The notes: generated from the letters alone by a model not told the origin. DNA of 64,000 bases from Mycobacterium gallinarum (GCF_010726765.1 NZ_AP022601.1:2356001-2420000), one strand, 5' to 3'. Counted from the stretch's first letter, positions 20,471-29,967 are shown. Numbers and translations are program-made.

Positions 20471-21657
20471 CCCACGCTCGGCACGCTCGCCAGCCGCACA
20501 TACGCCGAGGCCGCCTCGGCGCGGTTGGTGGCGTGCAGCTTTCGCAGCACTCGCTTGACGTGGGACTTCACCGTGCCCGCCGAGATCACCAGCTCGTCGG
20601 CGATCTGCTGGTTGGTGCGGCCGGCCGCCATCAGGCGGAGGACCTCGATCTCGCGACGGGTCAGGATTGCCATGACACGCGTCTGCACCTCGGCCAGCGA
20701 TTGCGCCGCCGGACTGCGTTCGACCGGTTCGATCTTGGCAAGGTCCAGATCCGCGTCCTGCAGCGCCCGTGCGGCTTCGTCGGCAGACGCCAACGCGCGA
20801 CGGACGTCTGCGCGTTGACGGCGCATGCGCTCGAGGAGAACGGTGCGCTCGTAGGCGTATCCGAAGCCTTCCGCGAACGCCCACACCGTGTCTCGATCAA
20901 TCTCGTCGACGATGCGGCCCGAGTACAACCGGTCGGCGTGCAGGAAGCCGATCACCTTGCCGGTCGGCATCACCGGTGCCGCCACATAGGCGTGGGTCAG
21001 GGAGAAATCGATGATCGGGCGGTTGACGCGCGGATCGTTGCGGGCGTCGCGCACGATGGCGGGCGCGCGGCGGCGGATCATCTGGGTCTCGAGCAGCATG
21101 TGGTTGAGGGGCGGCGCCACCGATTGCGCGAAAGCCACCATCTTCTCGGCACCCTCGGTGTCCTCGCCGAAATAGGCTGCCTCCATGACCATTCGGCCCT
21201 CGTGGACACGAAACAGCACGGCGCGGTCGAAGCCGCACGACTCGACCAGCTCGCGTGGCGCACGGTCGACGATCGTCGCGACATCGTCTACGACACGCAG
21301 CTTGCTCAGTGCCTCCTGTACCGAGAGGAGTGCAAACGTGCGCCGCCGCGCCCCATCCTCGATCAGCTCGCGTTCCAGCGATGACAGATCAAGCAGGGAG
21401 TCGAGGGCATTGAGCGCGTTCTCGTCGCCGAGTCCCTCCAACGCGTTGCGCACCACGGTCGCCTTGGCGTCGACCGCCTCGGCCACCACCGCCATGGGGT
21501 CCTCGGACGGGTCGATCTCGCAGTCCTGAAATGCCTCCCGGTAGCGGCGCGCGGCTTCGGTGTCCTTGACAGGGCGCGACGCCCAGCCGGGATGGTCACC
21601 GTCGGACAGGCTGCCGATCGCGGGCGTCTCGGGCTTCTCGCTCACAACGCTCACCAC
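20467..21657 (-). CDS. GAF domain LuxR-type transcriptional regulator
   Basis: About 396 residues: a GAF-like sensory domain in the middle (a core around FRVHEGRMVMEAAYFGED and GKVIGFLHADRLYSG), a short helical linker, and a C-terminal LuxR helix-turn-helix (LTRREIEVLRLMAAGRTNQQIADELVISAGTVKSHV, in pieces). There is no receiver domain, so a small ligand or redox signal is likely. The frame opens at 21708, but a GGAGG stands six to nine bases before TTG/GTG codons at 21660/21657, which I prefer. It faces a P450 operon across a 120-bp region with palindromes and probably controls it. Confidence 0.88.
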   Translation of the reverse strand: MVSVVSEKPETPAIGSLSDGDHPGWASRPVKDTEAARRYREAFQDCEIDPSEDPMAVVAEAVDAKATVVRNALEGLGDENALNALDSLLDLSSLERELIEDGARRRTFALLSVQEALSKLRVVDDVATIVDRAPRELVESCGFDRAVLFRVHEGRMVMEAAYFGEDTEGAEKMVAFAQSVAPPLNHMLLETQMIRRRAPAIVRDARNDPRVNRPIIDFSLTHAYVAAPVMPTGKVIGFLHADRLYSGRIVDEIDRDTVWAFAEGFGYAYERTVLLERMRRQRADVRRALASADEAARALQDADLDLAKIEPVERSPAAQSLAEVQTRVMAILTRREIEVLRLMAAGRTNQQIADELVISAGTVKSHVKRVLRKLHATNRAEAASAYVRLASVPSVG

Positions 21658-21708
21658 CAAGACTGTCCTCCGATCGATGCTCAGGTGCGGCCGGAACCGC
21701 CAATTCAC

Positions 21709-21726
21709 CTCGTAAGGGGGTACGAG
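21709..21726. promoter_or_regulatory. Palindrome between the LuxR gene and the P450 operon
   Basis: CTCGTA and TACGAG flank an A plus five G. On the minus strand the right part reads CCCCCTTACGAGG, a 13-base string that also occurs at 33199-33211 upstream of the mce operon. A second symmetric piece, CCCC-AAC-GGGG, follows at about 21731-21741. Position suggests binding of the adjacent GAF-LuxR protein. This is inference. Confidence 0.45.
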
Positions 21727-21779
21727 ACCTCCCCAACGGGGGATCGATTTGCCCGGTGAGCTGGCACAGGCTATTTGTC

Positions 21780-23015
21780 ATGTCATCTACGACCGTCTCG
21801 GCCTTGGAACTGCTGACCACGCCCCAGGGCATCGCGAACCCGTATCCGCTGTACGAGCAGCTCCGGGCACTCTCACCCGTGCCCGGATACCGTGACTGGC
21901 CGCCGGGGACCATTCCGGGGGCGGACGAACCCGTCACCGCGTGGGCGCTGTTCCGCTACGACCAGATCTTCGAGGCGGCCAGGGACAGCGCGACGTTCTC
22001 GTCGCGGGATCCTTTGCAGGAGGCGTCGTCTGCGCCGAGCCTGATGCTCGTCAACACCGACCCGCCCAAGCATGAAGTCGAACGGAAGCTGGTCAGCCAG
22101 GCGTTCTCCCCGCGCCGGGTGAAGCGCCTGGAGGGCTGGCTGAACGAGTTGGTGCCGCATCTGCTGGACGACCTGGGCAGCGGTGACGTCGAGGTGATGG
22201 AATTCGCCGCCGAGATCCCCACCCGCGCCATGGTGCGACTGCTGGGCCTGCCCGACGGCGATCACGTCCGATTCAAAAAGTGGGCCAACGCGTTCATGCT
22301 GTCGTCGTCGCTCACACCCGAGGAGCGCATCGCGAGCAATGAGGAGATGGTGACCACGTTCGCGACCCGGCTCGCCGAGCACACCGCCCGGCTGGCGGAG
22401 CGCACCCCCACCGACGATGTCGAAGACGCCGAGGATCTCATCTCCGCCCTGCTGCGCGCCGCGGTCGACGGGCAGCGGCTGACCCCCGAGGAGATCGTCC
22501 GGTTCTGCGTGACGCTCGTCGTCGCCGGCAGCGAGACCACCACGTTCCTGATCGGCAATCTGCTGCATGCGATGGCGCGCGAACCCGCGATCACCGAGCG
22601 GATGCGCAGCGACCGCACCTTGGTGAACGTCTTCGTCGAAGAGGCCATGCGTGTCGACGGACCGCCGCAGCGGCTGTTCCGCATCGCCACCCGCGATGTC
22701 GAGGTCGGCGGCAAGCTGATCCGCAAAGGTGATTGGGTGGCACTGTTTTTCGGCTCTGCCAATCGTGACCCCGAGGTGTTCGGTGACCCCGACAAGCTCG
22801 ACATCGATCGGCCCAACATCCGCCAGCAGCTGTCGATGGGGCACGGTCTGCACTTCTGCCTCGGTGCATCACTGGCCCGCCTGGAAGTGGTCGCCGTGGT
22901 GAACGCGGTACTCGACCGCTATCAGACGATCGCGCTGACCGATGATCCCGGCACAAAGCAGACCGCAAGCCTGCTGACCCACGCCTATGTGCGTCTCCCC
23001 CTTCACCTCTCATGA
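21780..23015 (+). CDS. Cytochrome P450
   Basis: A 411-residue soluble P450. The heme-ligand Cys is residue 360 in HGLHFCLGASLAR, the oxygen-activating I-helix reads AGSETTTF (249-256), and the ExxR pair lies in EEAMRVD. The proline-rich N-terminus of bacterial class I P450s is present. It is followed without a gap by a SnoaL-fold gene and a ferredoxin, so the three form an operon; the redox partner is probably that ferredoxin, with a reductase encoded elsewhere. The substrate is unknown; the arrangement resembles mycobacterial lipid or sterol P450 operons. ATG 21780 is preferred over 21756. Confidence 0.94.
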   Translation: MSSTTVSALELLTTPQGIANPYPLYEQLRALSPVPGYRDWPPGTIPGADEPVTAWALFRYDQIFEAARDSATFSSRDPLQEASSAPSLMLVNTDPPKHEVERKLVSQAFSPRRVKRLEGWLNELVPHLLDDLGSGDVEVMEFAAEIPTRAMVRLLGLPDGDHVRFKKWANAFMLSSSLTPEERIASNEEMVTTFATRLAEHTARLAERTPTDDVEDAEDLISALLRAAVDGQRLTPEEIVRFCVTLVVAGSETTTFLIGNLLHAMAREPAITERMRSDRTLVNVFVEEAMRVDGPPQRLFRIATRDVEVGGKLIRKGDWVALFFGSANRDPEVFGDPDKLDIDRPNIRQQLSMGHGLHFCLGASLARLEVVAVVNAVLDRYQTIALTDDPGTKQTASLLTHAYVRLPLHLS

Positions 23016-23419
23016 CCCCGGAGGAGGCAGCCAATATCGCGGCGACGAAGGCCATCTACGCCGCTGTGCCCGCCGGTGATCTGCAGACCGCACTGGAACT
23101 GCTCGACCCCGACGTGCGTATCACCTATTACGGCACCGAAGGCATTCCCTATGCCGGTGATTACCGGGGGTTTGACGAGGCCGTGACGTTCTTCACCAAG
23201 GTTGGGGAATCGATCGCGATCACCGAGATGGAGGCGTGGAAGTTCATCGCCCAGGGTGACGAGCTGGCGTCGTGGGGCAGGCAACGGTTCCGGCGACTCG
23301 ACACAGGCTACGAATGGGAGTCGGAGTTTGCGCACATCATTACGCTGCGTGGCGGTCGCTGGCTCTACTTCCGCGACTTCATGAACTCCGCCCTGACGCT
23401 GCAGGCGTTCACCCGATGA
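23012..23419 (+). CDS. SnoaL/NTF2-like protein
   Basis: A 135-residue cone-shaped NTF2-fold protein (LDPDVRITYYGTEGIPYAGDYRGFDE at the N-terminus, then four strands ending in YFRDFMNSA). Members act as isomerases, cyclases or epoxide hydrolases, or simply bind hydrophobic ligands. The Tyr/Asn and Arg-x-Asp residues of limonene epoxide hydrolases, which are present in the gene at 33571, are not clearly present here, so I do not assign that activity. It overlaps the P450 stop by four bases, suggesting it handles the P450 product. Confidence 0.8.
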   Translation: MTPEEAANIAATKAIYAAVPAGDLQTALELLDPDVRITYYGTEGIPYAGDYRGFDEAVTFFTKVGESIAITEMEAWKFIAQGDELASWGRQRFRRLDTGYEWESEFAHIITLRGGRWLYFRDFMNSALTLQAFTR

Positions 23420-23616
23420 GGGTCGCGGGTGACCGCGAGATCTGCATGGGCGCAGGGGTTTGCGTGATGACGGCCGACAAGACATTCGATCAGGATGACG
23501 ACGGGATCGTGGTCCTCGCCTCGGATCGAGTGTCCGCCGGCGAGGAGAAGGCCGTGCGCAACGCCGTCAGGATGTGCCCGTCGGGCGCACTCCGTATCGT
23601 GAGCGACATCGTTTAA
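23416..23616 (+). CDS. 3Fe-4S ferredoxin, P450 redox partner
   Basis: A 66-residue ferredoxin. The ligand pattern is Cys10-x5-Cys16 and Cys54-Pro55: three cysteines with Gly/Ala in place of the fourth, the pattern of mycobacterial and Streptomyces [3Fe-4S] P450 ferredoxins. The start ATG overlaps the SnoaL-gene stop (ATGA). It should carry electrons to the P450 encoded two genes upstream. No ferredoxin reductase is encoded in this operon. Confidence 0.92.
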   Translation: MRVAGDREICMGAGVCVMTADKTFDQDDDGIVVLASDRVSAGEEKAVRNAVRMCPSGALRIVSDIV

Positions 23617-23637
23617 CCCAGCAACGCGCTGTAGCGC

Positions 23638-23673
23638 CCGCGGGTGAACTGCAATTTGTCATCGTTCACGCGG
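23638..23673. terminator. Hairpin between ferredoxin and mceF
   Basis: CCGC plus GTGAAC (23638-23649, with a two-base GG bulge) pairs with GTTCAC plus GCGG (23664-23673) around a 14-base loop. It lies in the 86 bases between the convergent ferredoxin and mceF genes and may end transcription both ways. There is no U tract, so it is only a candidate. Confidence 0.4.
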
Positions 23674-23702
23674 CCGGATTCCTCGATCCCCCAAACGATT
23701 GG

Positions 23703-25148
23703 TCAATTCCCCGGCGGCAGCAGCATCGTCTGCCAGGTCTTGTTCTCGGGCGCGCCTGCGGCGAGATCCGATTGCGTGTACCGGCGGCCGTCCGGCCCGA
23801 TATAGCTACCGGTCGCGGGATCGTATTCGGCCGCAGCGATCGGCGGCGGCGCAGCGGGCGGCGGTGGAGGCGCAGCTTCGGGCGGCAACTGTGGAATGGG
23901 CTGACCCGACAACGTCGCGTTGGGATCCCCCTTCCAGTTGAATCCGTCGTTGAGCGGTACGAAGACCTCGTCGCTTTCGCACAACTTGACCGTGGGCGCG
24001 CGTTTCCCCGGCACGGTTTCACACGGAATGTTGCGTGCGCCACGCACATTGAACGGTGAATCCTGCGGGATCCGGCAATAGAGGTCACCGGGCGGCCGCT
24101 GCGGATAATCCTCGAGCGCGGCAACGCGTTGCTGCTGGGCAGGCAGGAACCCGGTGGTGCAAGGTGGCGGCAGGTTGAGGTTCAGGTTGAAGCTCAGGTA
24201 TTGGCCCTTGTAGTCCTGTTTGGTGTTGAGGTTGGCGAGGATGCCGGCCTGGTTTGCCGCGATGGCTTGGGGAAACACCACGAGGAGCTGTTCGATGTCG
24301 TTCTGATAGGTGAGCGCGACTTGCCCGACACTGACGAGGTTGGCCAGCAGGATGGGCAAGGTGGGCTGCAGGCGTTCGACCAGTTGCCGCACCTGCGCGG
24401 CCGCCGGGCCACCTTTGACGATGACGCCGGCAACTGCCTCGTCGTGGGTCTTCAATTCGGCGGTCACCGTGGCTACATGGGACGCCCACGCCTGGATCGC
24501 ATCAGAGGTGTTCGTCTGCGAATCCAACACCGGATCGGCCTTGTCGATCAGCGTGGTCAGCGGATCGAGATTCTTGCGCGCGTCGATCGCCAGCGTGGAT
24601 GCACCTTCGATCACACGCGACAGTTCTGGACCGAGCCCGCCGACCGCCGTGTAGGCCTCGTCGATCACGGTCTTGAGGTCGTCGCGGGGTATGGCCTGCA
24701 GACCGGTGTTCGCCGCAGCGAGCAAAGCGTTGACGTCCGGCGGCACTGACGAGTCAGCGAGGGCGATCACGTCACCGTTCTTCAGCGGCGGCGAGCTGCC
24801 GTTACGGGGCAACAGTAGGACATAGGATTCGCCGACCGCGGATTGACTGTGCACCTCGGCCTTCAGGTCTGAGGGGATGTCGATTCCGGACTGCAGCGAG
24901 AGCACCGCCGCCACACCGGTATCGGTCAGACGCACCGATTCCACCCGGCCGACCTTGGTGCCGCGATAGGTCACGTTGCCCGATTCATAGAGCCCACCGG
25001 ATCTCGGCAGTTCCACCGTCACCGTGTACCGGCCGACGCCGAACATGGCGGGCAGGTTGATGAAGTGCAGGGCCATCACCGCCACCGTCGCAAGGGCAAC
25101 GATCGTGAAGATGGCCAACTGAATTCGTACCCGTCCGGTCAAATGCAT
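23703..25148 (-). CDS. mce3F: Mce family protein F (mce3-like operon)
   Basis: The sixth Mce protein, 481 residues. A single N-terminal membrane segment (LAIFTIVALATVAVMALHFI) is followed by the MCE/MlaD domain (VTVELPRSGGLYESGNVTYRG, with GTKVGRVESV) and a long helical region that in Mce systems builds a lipid-conducting tube. The C-terminus is proline-rich with a Tyr-rich end (YDPATGSYIGPDGRRYTQSD). It is the last gene of an eight-gene operon, one base after mceE. Assignment to mce3 rests on the nearby Mce3R-type regulator and mel2 genes rather than on a search. Confidence 0.85.
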   Translation of the reverse strand: MHLTGRVRIQLAIFTIVALATVAVMALHFINLPAMFGVGRYTVTVELPRSGGLYESGNVTYRGTKVGRVESVRLTDTGVAAVLSLQSGIDIPSDLKAEVHSQSAVGESYVLLLPRNGSSPPLKNGDVIALADSSVPPDVNALLAAANTGLQAIPRDDLKTVIDEAYTAVGGLGPELSRVIEGASTLAIDARKNLDPLTTLIDKADPVLDSQTNTSDAIQAWASHVATVTAELKTHDEAVAGVIVKGGPAAAQVRQLVERLQPTLPILLANLVSVGQVALTYQNDIEQLLVVFPQAIAANQAGILANLNTKQDYKGQYLSFNLNLNLPPPCTTGFLPAQQQRVAALEDYPQRPPGDLYCRIPQDSPFNVRGARNIPCETVPGKRAPTVKLCESDEVFVPLNDGFNWKGDPNATLSGQPIPQLPPEAAPPPPPAAPPPIAAAEYDPATGSYIGPDGRRYTQSDLAAGAPENKTWQTMLLPPGN

Positions 25149-25149
25149 G

Positions 25150-26307
25150 CTAGCGGCCCTGATTCCATTGATAGGGGATCGTCAGCGGATTCCCGGGACC
25201 GTTCGGGCCACCAGCCAAGCAAGGGCTGGGGAACTGGCCGATGGTGCGGCCCCACTGCAGCTCGAGCCAGGTCAGATCGCACTCCCATCGAGTACCGGTG
25301 AAGATCCCTTGGTCGATACGGCTGAGCGTGAGGTCGACGATGGCGGTCAAATTGGCGTAGTCACCGCGTTGGAAGTTTTCGAAGGTCTCGTTGGGAAACG
25401 GGAAGGTGGCAAGCAGGCTCAGGGATCGCGTCAGGCTGGGACCGGCGTTGGCCAGCGACTCCAACACGGGGCCGACTTGTCTCAACTCCTTCACCAGGTT
25501 TTCCTTCGTCTGATTCACCGTGTCCACGGTCAGAGCGCTGAACTTGCCGAGCTGATCGGCCGCCTGCACCAAGTTGTCTCGTTCGGAGTTGAGCACAGCC
25601 AACGCGTCGGGGACGGTGGCCAGTGCCCGGTCCAAAACGGGCTGCTGTGCACTGAATTTCCCGACCAGGCGGTTGAGGCTCTCGGTGGCCGCGATGATGT
25701 CGCCGGTCTGGTCGTCGAGGTGGCCGGTGAATTCCCGAAGCTGCGTGATCAAGCTTCGCACGTCCTGCTCGCGGCCCCGAAGCGCGGTGGAAAACGCCTC
25801 GGTGATGTCCTGAACCTGGCCCAGGCCACCACCATTGAGCAACATCGACAGCGCGGCCAGCGTCTGTTCGGTGCTCGGGTAGGCGCCGCCGTCCGGCAGC
25901 GGGATGACCGATCCGGCGTGCAGCCGTCCGTGTGGCGCTTCGCCCGTCGGCGGCGCGAGCTCGATGTGCAAGGAACCCAGCAGGCTTGTGGTGCCGATCT
26001 TGGCCGTCGCGTTGGCGGGCAGGTCGACGTCGCCGTTCAGGCGCATGGTCAGCAGCGCATGCCAGCCCTGGCGCTCGATTTTGGTGACATGGCCGATCGT
26101 GACGTCGGCGACACGCACGCGCGAGTTCGGCTCAATGTTGTTGACGTCAGGCATTTGTGCCTGGATCACGAATGAGCCGGCGCCGGTTCCCTGTGTGCCG
26201 GGCAGGGGTAGTGAGTTCAGCCCGCGCCAACCGCAGCCGGGCATCGCGGCCACGATCAGGACCATCGTCACGTTGGCCGCGACGTGTTGCCAGCGTCGCC
26301 GAGTCAC
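25150..26307 (-). CDS. mce3E: Mce family lipoprotein E
   Basis: A 385-residue Mce lipoprotein (LprM/LprK class). The signal peptide ends in a lipobox-like AAMPGC with the Cys at residue 25; then comes an MCE domain (QAQMPDVNNIEPNSRVRVADVTIGHV) and the helical needle domain. It should anchor in the membrane or outer layer as part of the hexameric Mce1-type tube. Its start overlaps the mceD stop by four bases; its stop is one base from the mceF start. Confidence 0.88.
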   Translation of the reverse strand: MTRRRWQHVAANVTMVLIVAAMPGCGWRGLNSLPLPGTQGTGAGSFVIQAQMPDVNNIEPNSRVRVADVTIGHVTKIERQGWHALLTMRLNGDVDLPANATAKIGTTSLLGSLHIELAPPTGEAPHGRLHAGSVIPLPDGGAYPSTEQTLAALSMLLNGGGLGQVQDITEAFSTALRGREQDVRSLITQLREFTGHLDDQTGDIIAATESLNRLVGKFSAQQPVLDRALATVPDALAVLNSERDNLVQAADQLGKFSALTVDTVNQTKENLVKELRQVGPVLESLANAGPSLTRSLSLLATFPFPNETFENFQRGDYANLTAIVDLTLSRIDQGIFTGTRWECDLTWLELQWGRTIGQFPSPCLAGGPNGPGNPLTIPYQWNQGR

Positions 26308-27632
26308 GGGGCACCTCCGGGAGGAACCATCATGCCCTGCAGACCGTCGGTGGGGTTCGTGGCCAGCGGCGCGGTGAATGCCGGGTCAGGCGCCGAGGCT
26401 TCGGCGGCCAAGGGGACGTCCGGCGGCGGATCGACGGCGGGCGGTACGTGGTCGGGGCGCATCCAGGGCTCGCTGTAGGTGACTTCGTTCGGGCGGGTCT
26501 GCGCGCCGACGAACAGGTTCTCTCCCAACGGCGGAAAGTTGTATTGACGGTTCTTCACGATGGGCGCCAGATACTGCGCGCACAGTTTCGCCGATTGCTC
26601 ACCTCCCCGGCGGGATGCGGACTGAATCGCGCCGCACAGGAACGAGATCGGGTTCGCGAAGTTGTTGATGGCCAGGGCGCCGGTCAATGAACCGTTGGCC
26701 GGCTCGTAGATGTTGTTGTAGTTCTGCAACACCGTCGGGGCGATGTGCAGCGTTTGTTTGATGTCGTCGAGGCTTTCCACGAGCACGCGAGTGATCGACG
26801 CCATCTTGTCCGATGCCGTACCGATCGCCTCCGTGTTGTCGGCGGCGAAGTCCTGCACGTCACCCACGACCGCGTTGAGATCCTCGACCGCCTGACCGAC
26901 TTTGTTCGGATCGTCGGCCAGTAGGGACGTCACCTCCGCGAGGTTGCGGTTGAGCGATTCGAGCAGATCGGCGCTGTCGCTCAGCGCAGACACCAGCGTC
27001 GAGAGGTTCTTGAACGTGGCGAAGATGTCACTGCTGTGGTCACCGAGGATCGAAACCGCCTGCGACAGTTTGATGATGGTGTCACGGATCGTCGGGCCCT
27101 GACCGCGCAGGTTGTCCGCGGTGGTGTCGATGAGTGCGCCCAACGTACTCACACCATCGGGCCCGGTGGGCTTGAGCAGGTCGGTCAGCCTCTCGAGTTG
27201 CGCACGTAGGTCGTCCCATTCGACAGGCACCGCAGTGCGGTCCTCGGGAATCACCGCGCCGTCGGCCATCGTCGGTCCACCGGTGTAGGGCGGCGTGAGC
27301 TGGATCGTGCGGCCGGTGACCAGCTGCGGTGACAGGATCACGGCCTTGGCATCGGCAGGAACCTTGTACCTGCCGTCGAACCAGAATGTGATCTTGGCCC
27401 GCTCGGGCTGCGGTTCGATCGATTCGATCTTGCCGACGGGCACGCCGCGAACCAGCACGTGGTCGCCGGCGAAGACCCCTGTGCTGTTCTCGAAGTAGGC
27501 GACCACCACCGTCCGGGCGATCTGCGCGGGCATACGTGCCACGACGATCAGGCCCGCACCCAACACCAGCACAAGCACCACCGCCAAGACGAACCTCGCG
27601 GTACGTGGCGACCTCATCGCAGCCGGAATCAT
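26304..27632 (-). CDS. mce3D: Mce family protein D
   Basis: A 442-residue Mce protein: an N-terminal membrane helix (FVLAVVLVLVLGAGLIVVA), MCE domain (YFENSTGVFAGDHVLVRGVPVGKIESI), the long alpha-helical domain and a Pro/Ala tail. Start and stop overlap those of mceC and mceE by four bases each, indicating tight translational coupling through the whole mce block. Function is lipid import; the substrate of this operon is not known from the sequence. Confidence 0.88.
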   Translation of the reverse strand: MIPAAMRSPRTARFVLAVVLVLVLGAGLIVVARMPAQIARTVVVAYFENSTGVFAGDHVLVRGVPVGKIESIEPQPERAKITFWFDGRYKVPADAKAVILSPQLVTGRTIQLTPPYTGGPTMADGAVIPEDRTAVPVEWDDLRAQLERLTDLLKPTGPDGVSTLGALIDTTADNLRGQGPTIRDTIIKLSQAVSILGDHSSDIFATFKNLSTLVSALSDSADLLESLNRNLAEVTSLLADDPNKVGQAVEDLNAVVGDVQDFAADNTEAIGTASDKMASITRVLVESLDDIKQTLHIAPTVLQNYNNIYEPANGSLTGALAINNFANPISFLCGAIQSASRRGGEQSAKLCAQYLAPIVKNRQYNFPPLGENLFVGAQTRPNEVTYSEPWMRPDHVPPAVDPPPDVPLAAEASAPDPAFTAPLATNPTDGLQGMMVPPGGAP

Positions 27633-28945
27633 GGCCTTACTCCCCGTTGTTGGAGGGGCGGCGCCTCGCCCGGCGCCGGCAGATAGACCGGCGCTGGAGT
27701 CGGCTCGGGCACCGAGGCCATCGCCGGCGGCGGCAGCGCGGGCGGCCCCGGCGGCGGACCGCCAGGCAGTGGTGGCGGGGGCGGCTCGCGGTAGGGGTAG
27801 CGCGGGTCCCCGGGATTGCCGGTGATCGCGTCGGGCAGATGCAATCTGGGTTCCCCGCCCTGACCGGTCCGCGGGAAAGGCACCGGCAATGCAGGCGTCC
27901 CCGGTTGGCCGGTCTGCGGGTCCGTCAGCTGTGATGGCAGCAACGTGGCCGGATCCAACCCCAGATCCGAAAACGCCGCGTCGACGAACGGTTGCACGAA
28001 CTGACCCGGAAAAAGGTTGACCACATAGGCTTTGAAGAACGGGCCGGAGGAAAGCGATTCACCAAGAGACATGACGTAGGTGTTGATCAATTTGATGGAC
28101 TGCTGCACACGCTGCTTGCGGTCATCGACGATCGCCAACACTCCGTTGAGCTTTTCCAACGCCGGCCGCAGCTGCTGACGGTTCTCGCCGATGAACGCGT
28201 GCAGCTGGCGCGACACCGCCGAGATGTTCGCCCAGATCTGGTCCAATGCCGAGCTTTGCGTCCGCAACGCCGCCAGTAGTGCGTTGGTGTCTTTCACCAG
28301 ACTCACGATGTTGTCGGTGCGTTTGGCCAGCACCCCCGTCACTTGGGCCGCGTTGTCCAGCAGCCTGCGCAACTCGGCATCGCGAGTGTCGAGCACTTGT
28401 GCAAACCGCGCGACGCCCGCCACCGCATCCTTCAGATCCGCCGGTGTGTCCGAAAAGGTTTGGGCCAACGTGGCCAGCGAGTTCGAGAGCTGGTCGGTGT
28501 TCACGCCGCTGATCGTGGTGGCCAGGTCACCCAGGGCGTCGGGCAGCTGATAGGGCGAAACCGTCCGGTCGAGCGGAATGGTGCCGTCCAGCTGCCCGCT
28601 CCCGCGCGGCGTCACATCGACGATCTTGGCGCCCAACAGGCTCTTGGTCTTGATCGCGGCCTCGGTGCGGTCCCCCAGACGCACATCGCTGTCGATCTTG
28701 AACGTGACGAGCACACCCGCCTCATCGAGCGCAATGTCCGAGACGTTGCCCACCACGAAGCCGGAAACCTCCACGCCGGCACCGGTGTTCAGCCCGCCGG
28801 CGTCGGCGAAGTACGCCGAGTACTCCCTACCCGAGTTGAGGAAGGGCAGGTTTTGGTACTGCAAGGCGGCCAGCACCATCACGGCAACCGTTGCGACGCC
28901 GACGGTGCCGATGACCAAGGGGCTGCGTTCGGAGAATGACTTCAC
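27629..28945 (-). CDS. mce3C: Mce family protein C with proline-rich tail
   Basis: A 438-residue Mce protein. The GTG at 28945 (VKSFSERSPLVIG) overlaps the mceB stop in GTGA and places the membrane helix (VIGTVGVATVAVMVLAAL) at the N-terminus; the longer frame to 29035 is an extension into mceB. The MCE domain reads YSAYFADAGGLNTGAGVEVSGFVVGNV. The last 75 residues are dominated by prolines (PPPPPLPGGPPPGPPALPPP), a feature known for MceC proteins of several mycobacterial operons. Confidence 0.87.
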   Translation of the reverse strand: MKSFSERSPLVIGTVGVATVAVMVLAALQYQNLPFLNSGREYSAYFADAGGLNTGAGVEVSGFVVGNVSDIALDEAGVLVTFKIDSDVRLGDRTEAAIKTKSLLGAKIVDVTPRGSGQLDGTIPLDRTVSPYQLPDALGDLATTISGVNTDQLSNSLATLAQTFSDTPADLKDAVAGVARFAQVLDTRDAELRRLLDNAAQVTGVLAKRTDNIVSLVKDTNALLAALRTQSSALDQIWANISAVSRQLHAFIGENRQQLRPALEKLNGVLAIVDDRKQRVQQSIKLINTYVMSLGESLSSGPFFKAYVVNLFPGQFVQPFVDAAFSDLGLDPATLLPSQLTDPQTGQPGTPALPVPFPRTGQGGEPRLHLPDAITGNPGDPRYPYREPPPPPLPGGPPPGPPALPPPAMASVPEPTPAPVYLPAPGEAPPLQQRGVRP

Positions 28946-29967
28946 TTGGGCGCGCACCGCCCCGTGCTCTGGCCGGCCACTTTGACGTACACCGGTTGGC
29001 CCCCTTTGCCGTTGAGCTTGAGCACGACATCGCACAGGTAGAAACTGAAGTAGTCGCCGTACATCCCCTGCCGCACGAGGGCCTGGTATCTGTCCGGCAG
29101 CGTGTTGAGCAGATTGTCGAGATACTCGTGGTCGGCCACGGCGATGCCCGCCACCCGATCGGTCTGCGCGACCACCTCGCGGAACGGCGCCCGGGCCTGG
29201 GCCAAAAGGTCAGCGAGCGAACCGGTGGCGGCGTTTGTGTAAGCCACCGCGTTGGAGATGTCGGTTCTGCGTTCGGCCAGCCCGCCGATCAGCTCCGAAA
29301 GTGATGTCACGGCTTTGTCCAACCGCTCGCTCTGCCCGCCCAACGACCCGAGTACCACGTTGAGGTTGTCGATGACCTGCCCGATCAGCAGATCGCGGTC
29401 GGCCAACGTGTTGGTGACCACCGCGGCCTGCTGCAGGAAAGACCCAATCGCGGGACCCTGACCCTCGAACGCCTCGATCAACTGCTGAGTCAGGTCGTTG
29501 ACCTGTTGGGGGTCCAGCGCCCGAAACAGGGGCTTGAAGCCGCCGATCACCGAGTCCAGATCCAGCGCGGGCTGAGTGTGAGTCAGTGGGATGGTCTGCC
29601 CGGGACTCAGCGTCTTGAGTCCGCCGGTGCCTTCCTCGAGGGCCAGAAACCGGTCGCCGAACAGGTTGTCATACCGGATCACCGCCCTGCTGCCCTGCGT
29701 GAGCACGACCGACTTCTCGGTGAAAAACTGCACGCGCACAGTCGCATCCGGGTTGATGGAGATGTTCTCCACCTTGCCGACCTCGACGCCCGCGATCCGC
29801 ACTATCGTGCCGTTCCTCAGGTTGGACACGTTGCTGAACTCGGCGTAGTAGCTGTTGCCCGCGCCGAAGCGAAACTGTCCGAAGATCGTCAGCGTCAGGA
29901 ATGCGACGAACAGGCAGACAGCCAGGAAAACGCCCAGGCGCCAGATGGTGCCCCTGAAGTCAGCCAC
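28942..29967 (-). CDS. mce3B: Mce family protein B
   Basis: A 341-residue Mce protein, the usual MceB length. GTG start after AAGGAGGAG. The N-terminal membrane helix (LGVFLAVCLFVAFLTLTIF) is followed by the MCE domain (YYAEFSNVSNLRNGTIVRIAGVEVGKVENI), and the C-terminus contains two conserved Cys (LCDVVLKLNG and GRCAPK). It starts 51 bases after the mceA stop, the only sizeable gap inside the mce operon. Confidence 0.88.
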   Translation of the reverse strand: MADFRGTIWRLGVFLAVCLFVAFLTLTIFGQFRFGAGNSYYAEFSNVSNLRNGTIVRIAGVEVGKVENISINPDATVRVQFFTEKSVVLTQGSRAVIRYDNLFGDRFLALEEGTGGLKTLSPGQTIPLTHTQPALDLDSVIGGFKPLFRALDPQQVNDLTQQLIEAFEGQGPAIGSFLQQAAVVTNTLADRDLLIGQVIDNLNVVLGSLGGQSERLDKAVTSLSELIGGLAERRTDISNAVAYTNAATGSLADLLAQARAPFREVVAQTDRVAGIAVADHEYLDNLLNTLPDRYQALVRQGMYGDYFSFYLCDVVLKLNGKGGQPVYVKVAGQSTGRCAPK

